Source: Mesorhizobium sp. NZP2077
GTDB taxonomy: Bacteria; Pseudomonadota; Alphaproteobacteria; Rhizobiales; Rhizobiaceae
Assembly: GCF_013170805.1 (NCBI RefSeq)
Contig: NZ_CP051293.1
Location: forward strand, 5,524,001 to 5,588,000
DNA length: 64,000 nt
Reading direction: 5' to 3'
Shown here: one piece after another, positions 35,160 through 44,617 of the stretch
Numbering within the stretch: the stretch's first letter is position 1
Layout of the letters: each line of letters starts with the position of its first letter
Position numbers and translations under genes: made by a program
The notes under the pieces: model-generated
Told to the model about the DNA's origin: nothing
Database searches by the model: none
Seen by the model: the letters and a program-made list of their open reading frames with translations, nothing else

Positions 35160-36176
35160 TCAGTTCACCCGGCTGATGCAGAAATCGATGACGTCGATCA
35201 GCGCCGATTTCTGCGGCGTCTCTTCCAGAGGCGCCAGAGCGTCGCGGGCGATCTCGCCGAAATGGCGGGCGCGGCCGATCGTGTCGGCGATGGCACCGTG
35301 GCGGGTCATCAGGCCGATCGCCTTTTCCAGACCGGCGTCATCGACGACATTGTCCTCGATGGCGCGCTTCCAGAAGGTGCGCTCGGCCTTGGTGCCGCGC
35401 CGGTACGCGAGAATGACCGGCAAGGTCACCTTGCCCTCGCGGAAATCGTCGCCGACATTCTTGCCGAGATCCTTGCTGGTGCCGCCATAATCCAGCGCAT
35501 CGTCGATGAGCTGAAAAGCAAGGCCGAGATTCATGCCGTAGGAGCGCAGCGCCGCGCGGTCATTGCGCGTCGCCTGGGCAATGACGGGGCCGACTTCAGC
35601 GGCGGCCGAAAACAGCGCTGCGGTCTTGGCCTTGATGACGGCGAAATGCTCGTCCTCGGTGGTTTCGAGGTTCTTGGCGGCGGCAAGCTGCATGACCTCG
35701 CCCTCGGCGATGATCGACGCGGCGCTGGACAGAATGTCGAGCGCTTCGAGCGAGCCGACATCGACCATCATGCGGAAGGCCTGGCCGAGCAGGAAGTCGC
35801 CGACCAGCACGCTCGCCTGGTTGCCCCAGATCATGCGGGCGGTCTTCTTGCCGCGGCGCATGCCGCTTTCGTCGACGACATCATCGTGGAGAAGCGTCGC
35901 CGTATGCATGAACTCGACCGAAGTGGCGAGCTTGACATGGCCCTCGCCGGAATAGCCGAACATCTGCGCGGCGGCGAGCGTCAGCATCGGCCTGAGCCGC
36001 TTGCCGCCGGACGATATCAGATGGTTGGCGACCTCGGGAATCATCTCGACGTCGGAGCCAGCCTTGGACAGGATCAACTCATTGACTCGGCCCATATCGG
36101 CGGCCGTCAGATCGATGAGGTCCTTGATGGAGGCGGGTTCCCGCTTCCCGTTTTCGATGTTGAGAACGACACCCAC
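35160..36176 (-). CDS. ispB: Polyprenyl diphosphate synthase (octaprenyl/decaprenyl)
   Basis: Makes the long isoprenoid tail for ubiquinone. GGKRLRPML, the first Asp-rich motif HTATLLHDDVVDESGMRRGK and the second FQLIDDALDYGG are the catalytic signatures of trans-prenyltransferases. The GTG at 36176 (VGVVLNIENG) behind GGGAG is preferred; the GTG nine bases earlier overlaps that ribosome site. Length 338. It is divergent from the DUF2007-methyltransferase cluster, as in other rhizobia. Chain length (C40 or C50) is not readable. Confidence 0.93.
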   Translation of the reverse strand: MGVVLNIENGKREPASIKDLIDLTAADMGRVNELILSKAGSDVEMIPEVANHLISSGGKRLRPMLTLAAAQMFGYSGEGHVKLATSVEFMHTATLLHDDVVDESGMRRGKKTARMIWGNQASVLVGDFLLGQAFRMMVDVGSLEALDILSSAASIIAEGEVMQLAAAKNLETTEDEHFAVIKAKTAALFSAAAEVGPVIAQATRNDRAALRSYGMNLGLAFQLIDDALDYGGTSKDLGKNVGDDFREGKVTLPVILAYRRGTKAERTFWKRAIEDNVVDDAGLEKAIGLMTRHGAIADTIGRARHFGEIARDALAPLEETPQKSALIDVIDFCISRVN

Positions 36177-36378
36177 GACAATCACTCCCGTCTTGGTATA
36201 ACGCGTGCGACGGCACCCTTAGTCCCGATACGGACTCTAGGGCGGCGGACACGGCCACGGCAAGTGGCGAATTGGCGCGGCGTTGGTGACAGCCTGTTAA
36301 CCGAGCCGGAGGGAGCGAGGCTCTGCCCCGGAATCCCCGCCCGTTTACATCAATAGCGCAAACTGCGAGTTTCACACG

Positions 36379-36603
36379 ATGATAGAACTTGTCCGCACCA
36401 ACGATGCCGTGATCATCTCCTTTGTCGAATCGCTGATGCGCGACGCTGGCATCGCCTGCTTTGTCGCCGATCAGAATATGAGCATTCTCGAAGGGTCGAT
36501 CGGTCTTTTGCAGAAGCGCGTCATGGTCGACGCTGACCAGGCCGATGCCGCGCGGCGTATCCTGACGGACGCCGGCATCGCCAACGAAATCCGCACAAAA
36601 TAA
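36379..36603 (+). CDS. DUF2007 domain small protein
   Basis: 74 residues, MIELVRTNDAVIISFVESLM and DADQADAARRILTDAGI, matching the DUF2007 (putative signal-transducing, ferredoxin-like) fold. It is first in a plus-strand run and its stop overlaps the next start (TAATG), so it is translationally coupled to the methyltransferase. Function unknown. Confidence 0.85.
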   Translation: MIELVRTNDAVIISFVESLMRDAGIACFVADQNMSILEGSIGLLQKRVMVDADQADAARRILTDAGIANEIRTK

Positions 36604-37403
36604 TGTCGGCCGCGCCAGCCGCCCTCGCCCCAGACACACCGGCCCATACGGTCGATGCCTTCCATCGCGGCCGGTTCTGGCTCGTGCAGCCCAAGCATGG
36701 CGGCCATCGCGCCGGCATGGATGCGATGATGCTGGCGGCGGCCGTGCCTTCCGGCTTTGGCGGGCGCCTCGCCGATTTTGGCGCCGGAGCCGGCGCTGCC
36801 GGCCTGGCGGTGTTGTCGCGCTGTCCGGCTGCCCAGGCCGTGCTTGTCGAACGTGCGCCGGAAATGGCGGCCTTCGCATCGGCTACCCTTGCCCATCCCG
36901 GCAATGCCCATCTCAGCGATCGCGCCTCGGTGCTCGTCGCCGATGTCGCTGTGTCGGGCCAAGCCCGGGCCGCGGCCGGTCTCGCCGACAATGATTTCGA
37001 CTACGTCATCATGAACCCGCCTTTCAACGCCGCCCGGGACCGCGCCACGCCGGAGCGCCTGAGAAAGGAAGCCCATGTCATGGAGGACGGGCTGTTCGAA
37101 AGCTGGATCCGCAGTGCGGCGGCGGTGGTCAGGCCGCGCGGCGGGCTTGCAGTCATCGCGCGACCCGAACAGCTCGGCGCCATCCTCGACGCGATATCAG
37201 GCCGTTTCGGAGATGCCGAGATGCTCGCCGTCCACCCTCGCCCCGACGCAGCGGCGATCCGCATCATCATGCGGGCGGCGCTCGGCGCACGCGGAAAGCT
37301 TGCCATCCGTCCGCCTTTGATGCTTCACGCGCAGTCGGGCAACGGCCCTGATGAATGCAGCGAAATGATCACCAACGGGCACGCCTCGCTGTTTCGAGAT
37401 TGA
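36603..37403 (+). CDS. TrmN6-like tRNA(Val) or other N6-adenine methyltransferase
   Basis: 266 residues of Rossmann-type SAM methyltransferase: ADFGAGAGAAGLAVLSR is the SAM-binding loop, and DYVIMNPPFNAARD carries the NPPF motif of N6-adenine or N5-glutamine methyltransferases. PKHGGHRAGMDAMMLAAAVP at the N-terminus fits the TrmN6 (tRNA1(Val) A37) family. The start overlaps the upstream DUF2007 stop. Its substrate is likely tRNA, but this is inferred from family. Confidence 0.88.
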   Translation: MSAAPAALAPDTPAHTVDAFHRGRFWLVQPKHGGHRAGMDAMMLAAAVPSGFGGRLADFGAGAGAAGLAVLSRCPAAQAVLVERAPEMAAFASATLAHPGNAHLSDRASVLVADVAVSGQARAAAGLADNDFDYVIMNPPFNAARDRATPERLRKEAHVMEDGLFESWIRSAAAVVRPRGGLAVIARPEQLGAILDAISGRFGDAEMLAVHPRPDAAAIRIIMRAALGARGKLAIRPPLMLHAQSGNGPDECSEMITNGHASLFRD

Positions 37404-37482
37404 GCTATTCCTGGCCGCCGCATTGCCGTTGGCCGGGAAATCCCTACATGCCTGCAACCCATCGACCGGAGACCGCGCCCTC

Positions 37483-38343
37483 GTGAAACGCCTTTTCAAC
37501 CGACTGCTGCCGAAATCCTGGCGCTCCACCGTCGTCACCGTTCCGGTCATCCGGCTGCACGGCACGATCATGTCGGGCGGCCAGTTCCGGCAGAATCTGT
37601 CGCTGGCCTCCACCGCCGGCCTCATCGAGAAGGCGTTTTCGTTCGACGCGCCGGCCGTTGCCGTCTCGATCAATTCGCCTGGCGGCTCGCCGGTGCAGTC
37701 GCGACTGATTTTCAAGCGCATCCGCGACCTGGCGAACGAAAAGAACAAGAAGGTGCTGGTCTTCGTCGAGGATGTCGCAGCCTCGGGCGGATACATGATC
37801 GCGGTCGCCGGCGACGAGATTTTCGCCGATCCGTCCTCGATCGTCGGTTCGATCGGCGTGGTTTCGGCTTCGTTCGGTTTCCCGGAACTGATGAAGAAGA
37901 TCGGGGTCGAGCGCCGTGTCCACACCGCCGGCCAGAACAAGGCTGTGCTCGATCCGTTCAAGCCCGAGAAGAAGGAAGACGTCGAGCGGCTGAAGGCTTT
38001 GCAACTCGAGGTGCACGAGACCTTCATCGATCTCGTCAAGGAGCGGCGCGGCACCAAGCTGAAGGACGATCCGGACCTGTTCACCGGCCTGTTCTGGACG
38101 GGCAAAAGGGGTCTGGAGCTCGGCCTCGTCGATGCGCTCGGCGACATGCGCACGGTGCTGAAGACCCGGTTCGGGCCGAAAACCCAGCTGAGATTGGTCT
38201 CGGCCCCACGCGGTTTCCTCAGCCGCTTCGGCCTGTTCGGGTCGAGCAAGGGATTTTCAGCGCCGGATATCGCGGCGGCGGCCGCCAGCGGCGTCATCGA
38301 TGCGGCGGAAGAGCGCGCATTGTGGGCTCGCTTCGGGCTTTGA
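37483..38343 (+). CDS. S49 family peptidase (SppA/SohB-like)
   Basis: 286 residues of crotonase-like serine peptidase fold: AVSINSPGGSPVQSRLIF, then FVEDVAASGGYMIAVAGDEI with the nucleophile serine in ASGGYM, and SSIVGSIGVVSASFGF. It is the single-domain, SohB/SppA36 type, without a clear signal peptide; it probably degrades signal peptides or acts at the membrane. The GTG at 37483 (VKRLFNRLLPKSW) is preferred, with GGAG upstream at wide spacing. Confidence 0.9.
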   Translation: MKRLFNRLLPKSWRSTVVTVPVIRLHGTIMSGGQFRQNLSLASTAGLIEKAFSFDAPAVAVSINSPGGSPVQSRLIFKRIRDLANEKNKKVLVFVEDVAASGGYMIAVAGDEIFADPSSIVGSIGVVSASFGFPELMKKIGVERRVHTAGQNKAVLDPFKPEKKEDVERLKALQLEVHETFIDLVKERRGTKLKDDPDLFTGLFWTGKRGLELGLVDALGDMRTVLKTRFGPKTQLRLVSAPRGFLSRFGLFGSSKGFSAPDIAAAAASGVIDAAEERALWARFGL

Positions 38344-38426
38344 AAAACCGGCAAAACCGTCTAGCATGAGAGCTTAGTCGTCCCGACCGGCCGCCTTCGC
38401 CGGCCCAGCGTGGGAGGAGTTTTGGC

Positions 38427-38612
38427 ATGCCGCAGATCATTTTCTTCACCGTCGTTGGCGTCGCCGCCTATTTCGGCTACCGCACCTTCGTGCGCGAAGC
38501 CGAGCGTGTGACGGCCAAGGTGCGGCGCACCGAAAAGCAGGCGGCCAACGGCGCGATGGGAACGCTGGTCAAGGATCCGAAGACCGGCGAATACCGGCTG
38601 GCCAAGGACTGA
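38427..38612 (+). CDS. Small single-span membrane protein
   Basis: 61 residues: MPQIIFFTVVGVAAYFGYRT is a membrane helix, followed by a charged stretch (EAERVTAKVRRTEKQAANGA) and KDPKTGEYRLAKD. GGGAGGAG precedes the ATG at 38427. The KDPKTGEY ending is common in small rhizobial proteins next to ispE. Its TGA stop overlaps a CTG codon in the frame of ispE, so coupling with ispE is possible. Confidence 0.8.
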   Translation: MPQIIFFTVVGVAAYFGYRTFVREAERVTAKVRRTEKQAANGAMGTLVKDPKTGEYRLAKD

Positions 38613-38617
38613 GCATC

Positions 38618-39538
38618 ATTTCGCTTACATCAGTTGCGGCGGACACCGACACCGGTGCGCGGACTTGGCACGCGCATGCCAAGATCAATCTGGCGCTGCA
38701 TGTCACCGGCCTGCGCCCTGACGGCTATCACCTGATCGAAAGCCTGGCGGTGTTCACGCGTTTTGGCGACCGGGTCGAGATCGCGCTCGCCGACAGCGAT
38801 GAGTTTACCGTGTCCGGTCGCTATGCGCCGGCGGTTCCGCTCGACGGCACCAATCTGGTGTTGAAGGCCCGCGATGCCTTGCGAAGGGCGGCCGGCCTCG
38901 AACGAACCTCGCCCGTGTCCATAAAACTCCAAAAGAACCTGCCGGTGGCCTCCGGCGTCGGCGGCGGGTCGACCGACGCTGCCGCCGTGCTGCGCGGACT
39001 GGCGCAGACCTGGGGCCTGGACATGGACGACGCCGGGCTGGCGCGGATCGGCCTCTCGCTTGGCGCCGACGTGCCGATGTGCCTGGCGGCAAAGCCGCTG
39101 GTGGCGCGTGGCATTGGTGACGAGCTGTCGATGGTGCCGGACTTTTCGGCGCTTGGACTGGTGCTGGTCAACCCCGGCACGCCGGTCTCGACGGCGGATG
39201 TCTTTGCGGCACTTTCCCGCCGCGACAACGAACCCCTGCCGCCGCTGCCGCGCCGCATCGATTTTCACAGCCTGCGCAACTGGCTGGAGATCACCCGCAA
39301 TGATCTCGAACCGGCAGCCCTTGCGATGCAGCCGGCCATAGGCCGGGCGTTGTCGTGGCTCAACAAGGCCGGCTCGGGATTTTCACGCATGTCCGGATCG
39401 GGCGCGACCTGCTTCGGCCTGTTCGAGACCGGCAATGTCGCCAAGCGCGCGGCAGCCGAGATCCGCAGTCGCCAGCCCGACTGGTTCGTCGCGGCGACGC
39501 GCAGCATCGCCTCGGAGGGAGCTGATGGCCAGAATTGA
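38618..39538 (+). CDS. ispE: 4-diphosphocytidyl-2-C-methyl-D-erythritol kinase with non-standard start codon
   Basis: GHMP-fold kinase of the MEP isoprenoid pathway. The essential N-terminus HAHAKINLALHVTGLRPDGY, the ATP loop PVASGVGGGSTDAAAVLRGL and the late MSGSGATCFGLF are all present. No ATG, GTG or TTG lies in frame before the GTG at 38750, which would remove the conserved AKINLALHVTG region. In-frame candidates are CTG 38609, ATC 38615 and ATT 38618, with AAGGA at 38604-38608. The ATT at 38618 (nine bases after AAGGA) is chosen here, giving 306 residues; the ATC is almost as good. moaB overlaps its 3' end by 14 bases. Confidence 0.9.
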   Translation: MSLTSVAADTDTGARTWHAHAKINLALHVTGLRPDGYHLIESLAVFTRFGDRVEIALADSDEFTVSGRYAPAVPLDGTNLVLKARDALRRAAGLERTSPVSIKLQKNLPVASGVGGGSTDAAAVLRGLAQTWGLDMDDAGLARIGLSLGADVPMCLAAKPLVARGIGDELSMVPDFSALGLVLVNPGTPVSTADVFAALSRRDNEPLPPLPRRIDFHSLRNWLEITRNDLEPAALAMQPAIGRALSWLNKAGSGFSRMSGSGATCFGLFETGNVAKRAAAEIRSRQPDWFVAATRSIASEGADGQN

Positions 39539-40070
39539 CGAGAGCCGTTCGTTCATTCCCGTGCGCATCGCGGTGCTGACCGTTTCGGACACGCGCAGCC
39601 TTGCCGATGACAAATCCGGCCAGACGCTGGCCGACCGCATCACCGAGGCCGGCCACATCCTGGCCGCCCGCGATATCGTCACCGATGACCGCGACAAAAT
39701 CCGCGACAGCGTGCTGGCCTGGTCGCGGGACAAAGATATCGATGTTGTCATCACCACCGGCGGCACCGGCTTCACCGGACGTGACGTGACACCGGAGGCG
39801 CTGGAGCCAATCTTCGAAAAGCGCATGGACGGCTTTTCGGAAGTCTTCCACCGCATTTCCTACGACAAGATCGGCACCTCGACGATCCAGAGCCGGGCGA
39901 CCGGCGGCGTCGTCAACGCCACCTTCGTCTTCGTGCTGCCGGGCTCGCCCGGCGCGTGCAAGGACGCCTGGGACGGCATCCTCAAGGCGCAGCTCGATTA
40001 CCGCCACATGCCCTGCAACTTCGTCGAGATCATGCCGCGCCTGGACGAGCATCTGCGGCGGGGCAAATAG
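39525..40070 (+). CDS. moaB: Molybdenum cofactor biosynthesis protein B
   Basis: 181-residue MogA/MoaB-fold protein of molybdopterin metabolism. VLTVSDTRSLADDKSGQTLA, the conserved TTGGTGFTGRDVTPEAL and LPGSPGACKDAWDGI are family signatures. The ATG at 39525 (MARIDESRSFIPVRI) follows GGAGGGAGC; the start overlaps the ispE end by 14 bases, so coupling is likely. The gene converges with a dioxygenase-like gene three bases away. Confidence 0.93.
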   Translation: MARIDESRSFIPVRIAVLTVSDTRSLADDKSGQTLADRITEAGHILAARDIVTDDRDKIRDSVLAWSRDKDIDVVITTGGTGFTGRDVTPEALEPIFEKRMDGFSEVFHRISYDKIGTSTIQSRATGGVVNATFVFVLPGSPGACKDAWDGILKAQLDYRHMPCNFVEIMPRLDEHLRRGK

Positions 40071-40073
40071 CCG

Positions 40074-41048
40074 TCAGCGGATGACCGGCTCGCCATGAAA
40101 GCGCCGGCGCGAGGGGCGCGAAACACCGAAGCCGACTTCCATCATCAGCCGCGGCGTGCGCGCCGGCACCGTGCCCATGTGGAAACCGAAGGGGTCCTCG
40201 ACGAAGCCGAGGCCGGCTTCGCCGGTCAGCGTCACCGGGCTCTGCTCGCCATAGACGTCCAGCACCTCCTGGGCGGAATGGCCGACCAACAGGGTCAGCT
40301 GATGCTTTATGGCGCGCCTGTTATGGCTACCCCTGACATAGACATGCGGACCGGTGTCGGTGTCGACAGGCTTGAGGTAGAAGAAGAACTTCAGCATGCG
40401 CCAGTCGTCGAGGTCGAAATGATATTTGCCGAGCGAGGCAAGGTTCTTGTCGGCGTCCGAGGCCTCGCCGGTTGGAAAGCTCCACCAGACGCGTGTGGTA
40501 ATCAGTTTCGCCTGGCCACCAAGGTAGTGCGCCGCAACGTCGAGAAGCAGCGGATCGCGCTGTATGGCGAGTGCGGCCGGACAGTCGAGGATGCGCTCGA
40601 AATAGTGCCCGCTGAGCAGCGAACGGCCCAGGCGTTTCTCAGCCTGCGCATGCTCGCCCGGCATGAACTCGAGACGGCGGTCGAAATTGCCGAAGCAAGG
40701 CCTACGCCTCGCGAAATCCGCAATCTCCTCATGGATCTCCGCCGGCAGGACCAAGCCTGAAAACAGGCCGTCGGAACGCAGCGCATCGACCACCGCTGCC
40801 CGCTCGACACCGGCAAACACCGTATCGCCCGCATTGTCGGCGGGACGGGCGCGTTTTGCACCCAGCCAGTGCATCCGGCGCCCCGGCATGGTGCGCGCCA
40901 GCATGAACATCGGCAGCCAGGCAGGGTTTTCGCGAAGGTCCGTGAGATAGGTCGGAATGCGCACGGCGATGCGCCGCAGCAGGCTGCCATTGCGCGCAAT
41001 GGCCTCGAGACTGGCAGCACCGGATTTGTCAGGGGTTGAAAGATTCAT
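40074..41048 (-). CDS. PhyH-like Fe(II)/2-oxoglutarate dioxygenase family protein
   Basis: 324 residues. GKYHFDLDDWRMLKFFFYL carries an HxD iron-binding pair, GPHVYVRGSHNRRA resembles the PhyH substrate segment, and FGFHMGTVPARTPRLMMEV gives the distal histidine and arginine. The best start is the ATG at 41048 behind GAGGTG; an ATG at 41105 would add 19 residues. The substrate is unknown. It sits on the opposite strand from moaB. Confidence 0.75.
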   Translation of the reverse strand: MNLSTPDKSGAASLEAIARNGSLLRRIAVRIPTYLTDLRENPAWLPMFMLARTMPGRRMHWLGAKRARPADNAGDTVFAGVERAAVVDALRSDGLFSGLVLPAEIHEEIADFARRRPCFGNFDRRLEFMPGEHAQAEKRLGRSLLSGHYFERILDCPAALAIQRDPLLLDVAAHYLGGQAKLITTRVWWSFPTGEASDADKNLASLGKYHFDLDDWRMLKFFFYLKPVDTDTGPHVYVRGSHNRRAIKHQLTLLVGHSAQEVLDVYGEQSPVTLTGEAGLGFVEDPFGFHMGTVPARTPRLMMEVGFGVSRPSRRRFHGEPVIR

Positions 41049-41194
41049 CGGCACCTCGTCCATGAGGGTGACACCCGATGCCGCATCGGTGTTCACCACT
41101 CGCATGACCCAAACCCAATTCACCCGCTTCGAAGGAAGGCTAGCCCCACGTCAGGTTTTGTGCAACGCACAATGAACAGAGCAGGCGCAAAAAA

Positions 41195-41722
41195 TCACTT
41201 TGGCGAGCGGTGCTGCTGCTTCGGCGGCGCCACCCAGATCTCGGCGTCGAGCCTCTTTGTCGCCAGGCCACGCGCCAGCGCCTCGGCGCTGCCGGCACTC
41301 TTCGATAAGGACGCGGCCTGCCGCTTGCTGATCACCAGTCCATCGGCGAGCGCCCGATTTCCCGAAAAGACCCCCGCCAGGAACGGCGTGCGGCTACCCC
41401 GCGCTCTAGAGAACCGCGCCGCCATTGTTTGCCTTCCGGTGTGGACGACGACCGCTTCGATCCAGCCTTCCACCAGCCGTGCGCCCGGTTCCAACAGCAA
41501 CAGCCAGTCACCCTTGGCCTGCCGTATCCCGGCAGCGATACCGCCGCTCGCCACATAATGGCAGCCGGCATGCTCGGCGACATGATGTGTCTGGTCGGTG
41601 GAGCCGGTGTCGCAGACGACGACCTCGCGCACCACCCCCTCGACCGCGCCGCCAATCAGCGAGGCGAGCGTGCGGGCGAGAGCCTCCTCGTCATTGCGCG
41701 TTTCGATGAGAACACTGAGCAT
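41195..41722 (-). CDS. Small GT2-type glycosyltransferase
   Basis: 175 residues starting at the ATG at 41722 (MLSVLIETRNDEEALARTLA). VVCDTGSTDQTHHVAEHAG supplies the GT-A fold Asp; IRQAKGDWLLLLEPGARL is the second conserved segment. It is shorter than typical GT2 enzymes (over 220 residues), so it may be a minimal form. The C-terminus ends in a basic tail (APPKQQHRSPK). Sugar donor and acceptor unknown. It is divergent from the radical SAM gene. Confidence 0.75.
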   Translation of the reverse strand: MLSVLIETRNDEEALARTLASLIGGAVEGVVREVVVCDTGSTDQTHHVAEHAGCHYVASGGIAAGIRQAKGDWLLLLEPGARLVEGWIEAVVVHTGRQTMAARFSRARGSRTPFLAGVFSGNRALADGLVISKRQAASLSKSAGSAEALARGLATKRLDAEIWVAPPKQQHRSPK

Positions 41723-41821
41723 ATTTAGCCGAATAGCGGAAAGCCGCCCAAAGCGCCAGTTTTTGCGGCGCAGCATAAAAAGTTCTTGCTTTGTTCTCTT
41801 TGGGGAAATAGGAATAATTTC

Positions 41822-43027
41822 ATGAACAGAGCGATTCGAAACAACATGGACAGTCCCTGGGAGCGGGCCAAGATGGAACCGATCGTGCATGCCGACATTG
41901 CAGCATTCGGGGCAGGACGCGCCGAGATGGCCAATGCGATGATCGAGCAGAGTGGCATGCGCATCCGTCCCGACCGCAATCGCGGCCGGTCGGCGGGCAT
42001 CAATCCGTCCGGCCGCTTCGAACCGGTCAGCCGGCATGTCTTCGACGATGGCTGGAGTTCGCTGGAGGAACTGCCGCCATTCAAGACCGAGGTGCAGGTG
42101 GAAAAGCCGCGCACCATCATCACTCGCAACGAATCGCCCGACATCTCCTTCGACCGGTCGATCAACCCGTATCGCGGCTGCGAACATGGCTGCGTCTATT
42201 GCTTCGCGCGGCCGACGCACGCCTTCATGGGCCTGTCGCCGGGCCTGGATTTCGAATCCAAGCTGTTCGCCAAGCCGGATGCGGCGCGGCTGCTCGACAA
42301 GGAATTGTCGAAGGACGGCTACCAGCCGCGCACCATCGCCATCGGCACCAACACCGATCCCTACCAGCCGATCGAGAAGCAGTACCGGATCATGCGAGAG
42401 ATTCTCGAAGTGCTGGAAGCGCGCGGCCATCCTGTCGGCATCGTCACCAAATCCGCCCTGGTGACGCGCGACATCGACATATTGTCGCGCATGGCCGAGC
42501 GTGGGCTGGCAAAGGTGGCGCTGTCGGTGACGACGATGGACCGCATGCTGGCGCGCACCATGGAGCCCCGTGCGTCGACACCGACCAAGCGGCTGGAGGC
42601 GATCCGGCAACTCTCGGATGCCGGCATCCCGGCTTCGGTCATGGTGGCGCCGATCATACCCGGCCTCACCGACCAGGAGATGGAACGTATCCTCGATTCG
42701 GCGCACACGGCCGGCGCACGAGAGGCGGGTTATGTCGTGCTGCGCCTACCGCTGGAAGTCAGCCCTATCTTCAAGGACTGGCTGCTGCGCCACTATCCCG
42801 ACCGCTATCGCCACGTCATGTCGCTGATCCGCTCGATGCGCGACGGCAAGGATTACGATTCGGAATGGGGCAAGCGTATGAAGGGCGCCGGACCCTACGC
42901 CTGGCAGATCGGCCGGCGCTTCGAGATCACCGCCAAGCGGCTCGGCCTCAATGCCGAACGGCGCACGCTGCGCACCGACCAGTTCGTCGCCGCTGGAAAA
43001 GACCAGGAACAGCTGATGCTGCTCTGA
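41822..43027 (+). CDS. PA0069-type radical SAM protein
   Basis: 401 residues. [20 protein letters not shown] holds the CxxxCxxC cluster that binds 4Fe-4S and [22 protein letters not shown] and [19 protein letters not shown] are family motifs of the PA0069/Rv2578c group. The start ATG at 41822 ([13 protein letters not shown]) follows AGGAA. Function is not established in the family (some members are linked to DNA repair or RNA). It is divergent from the GT2 gene. Confidence 0.9.
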   Translation: MNRAIRNNMDSPWERAKMEPIVHADIAAFGAGRAEMANAMIEQSGMRIRPDRNRGRSAGINPSGRFEPVSRHVFDDGWSSLEELPPFKTEVQVEKPRTIITRNESPDISFDRSINPYRGCEHGCVYCFARPTHAFMGLSPGLDFESKLFAKPDAARLLDKELSKDGYQPRTIAIGTNTDPYQPIEKQYRIMREILEVLEARGHPVGIVTKSALVTRDIDILSRMAERGLAKVALSVTTMDRMLARTMEPRASTPTKRLEAIRQLSDAGIPASVMVAPIIPGLTDQEMERILDSAHTAGAREAGYVVLRLPLEVSPIFKDWLLRHYPDRYRHVMSLIRSMRDGKDYDSEWGKRMKGAGPYAWQIGRRFEITAKRLGLNAERRTLRTDQFVAAGKDQEQLMLL

Positions 43028-43178
43028 AAATGCAATTTGCCGTGGCGTTTTGACCTGCCACGGCAAGAAAATCCCGTCCGGCCTGCCCCGGCCTGCAGAC
43101 GGTGCCCTCCCGGTCCGGCGCCCCACCGGCCCGGAGGGACTTGCGGAGAATCGGAGCCGATGCGAACCTCGCCGCAAG

Positions 43179-43874
43179 ATGGCTCGCGCGCGTTCCGATT
43201 CTCCGCTTCTCTTCGAAATCGTCGAGAAACCCGATTTCTCCTTCGAGACGAAGGCGATGGCCGACGGCCTGTGGCCGGTCGCAGGCATGGACGAGGCCGG
43301 CCGCGGTCCTCTGGCCGGGCCGGTGGTCGCAGCCGCCGTGGTACTCGATCCCGCCAACATTCCCGAAGGCCTCGACGATTCCAAACGGCTCAGCCATTTG
43401 CAGCGCGAAGCGCTGTTCCTGCGCATTCTTGGCTCGGCGCAGGCGGTTTCCATGGCTTCGATCAGCGCCGAGGGTATCGACGGCAGCAACATCCTCAAGG
43501 CGAGCCTCGAGGCGATGCGGCGCGCTTTGGTCGGGCTGTCGGTTCGGCCGAAGCTCGCGCTTGCCGACGGCCGCGACGTGCCACCGGGGCTGCCATGCGA
43601 CGGCCGCGCACTGATCAAGGGCGACCAGCGCTCGCAGTCGATCGCCGCCGCCTCGATCGTCGCCAAGGTGATGCGCGACCGCATGATGTGCGGCTGCGGC
43701 AACCATCACGGCCGCTACGGCTTCGAGGTCCATATGGGCTATGCGACGGTCCGGCATCGCACGGCGATCGAGGCGCATGGCCCGGTTGCGCGGCTGCACC
43801 GCGTGTCGTTCGCGCCATTCAGGCTTGGCGGGGCTGAGGTGGCTGAAGAAGAGAGCTTGGCCGGACTGGACTGA
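43179..43874 (+). CDS. rnhB: Ribonuclease HII
   Basis: Removes ribonucleotides from RNA-DNA hybrids. The catalytic acid cluster appears as [20 protein letters not shown] (Asp, Glu), LDDSKRLS, and [10 protein letters not shown] (Asp); [20 protein letters not shown] is the other family segment. The ATG at 43179 ([14 protein letters not shown]) gives 231 residues; the ribosome site is weak and the open frame before it looks non-coding. Confidence 0.95.
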   Translation: MARARSDSPLLFEIVEKPDFSFETKAMADGLWPVAGMDEAGRGPLAGPVVAAAVVLDPANIPEGLDDSKRLSHLQREALFLRILGSAQAVSMASISAEGIDGSNILKASLEAMRRALVGLSVRPKLALADGRDVPPGLPCDGRALIKGDQRSQSIAAASIVAKVMRDRMMCGCGNHHGRYGFEVHMGYATVRHRTAIEAHGPVARLHRVSFAPFRLGGAEVAEEESLAGLD

Positions 43875-43892
43875 ACTGGCGAAAGCGGCGGA

Positions 43893-44050
43893 GCGACATC
43901 TCCCCCCTTGAGGGGGAGATGGCCGGCAGGCCAGAGGGGGTCGCCGCGCGTGAAGCGCCGCCTCTTCTTTCAATCTCTCATGGGCGTCGCGTCCGGTCGA
44001 ACCGACCTCCTCTGTCGCCTTTGGCGACATCTCCCCCCGAGGGGGGAGAT
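43893..44050. repeat. CTCCCCC/GGGGGAG palindromic repeat pair
   Basis: GCGACATCTCCCCCC..GAGGGGGAGAT occurs at 43893-43920 and again at 44024-44050, each a palindrome, with about 100 bases between that include GGCCGGCAGGCC. Such paired elements are common in rhizobial intergenic DNA. It lies between rnhB and the atp operon terminator. Confidence 0.7.
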
Positions 44051-44062
44051 TATCCGCGCCAC

Positions 44063-44095
44063 AAAAAAAGCCGCCAGGTTGCCCAGGCGGCTTTT
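44063..44095 (-). terminator. Rho-independent terminator of the atp operon
   Basis: On the minus strand, AAAAGCCGCC, a 10-base loop and GGCGGC followed by TTTTTTT; the perfect GC stem and T tract are a strong terminator. It is placed 20 bases after the atpF stop and can also stop rnhB transcription from the other side. Confidence 0.92.
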
Positions 44096-44115
44096 GATCT
44101 CCAAATGTTGTCAGC

Positions 44116-44607
44116 TCAGTTGAGCTTCGCCTTCACATCCGCAAGCGATGCCTTGAACAGGTCTGCTCCGGCCTTGACGTCAACCTTGGCGGCGAGCAGC
44201 GCGCGGGCGGCTTCGACAGCAATGTCGACGGCGCTGGCGCGGACTTCGGCGACCGCGTCGCGCTCGGCCTGACCGATCTTCTGTTCGGCGAGCGCGGTGC
44301 GCCTGGCGACGTAGTCCTCGGTCTTCTTATGCGCGTCGGCAGCCAGCATCTCAGCTTCGCGCTTGGCGGCGGCGACGATGTCGGCAGCCTCCTGCTCGGC
44401 TTCCTTGCGCTTCTGCTTGTACTGGCCGAGCAATTGCTGGGCCTCGTCACGCAGCTTGCGGGCTTCGTCGAGCTCAGTGCTGATCCTGGCGGCGCGGGCG
44501 TCGAGCGCCTTGGCAATCAGGCCAGGCACCTTGATGTAGATGGCGACGCCCAGGAAGATGATCAGGGCAATCGTGGCCCAGAGCGTTGCGAGAGATGTAG
44601 CGTCCAT
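44116..44607 (-). CDS. atpF: F0F1 ATP synthase subunit b
   Basis: 163 residues, with a membrane anchor (LATLWATIALIIFLGVAIYI), then a long charged coiled coil (ISTELDEARKLRDEAQQLLG, QKRKEAEQEAADIVAAAKRE) that forms the peripheral stalk with b'. Start ATG at 44607 behind GAGGAG. It is the last gene of the operon, ten bases after atpF'. Confidence 0.96.
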   Translation of the reverse strand: MDATSLATLWATIALIIFLGVAIYIKVPGLIAKALDARAARISTELDEARKLRDEAQQLLGQYKQKRKEAEQEAADIVAAAKREAEMLAADAHKKTEDYVARRTALAEQKIGQAERDAVAEVRASAVDIAVEAARALLAAKVDVKAGADLFKASLADVKAKLN

Positions 44608-44617
44608 GATGCGCTCC

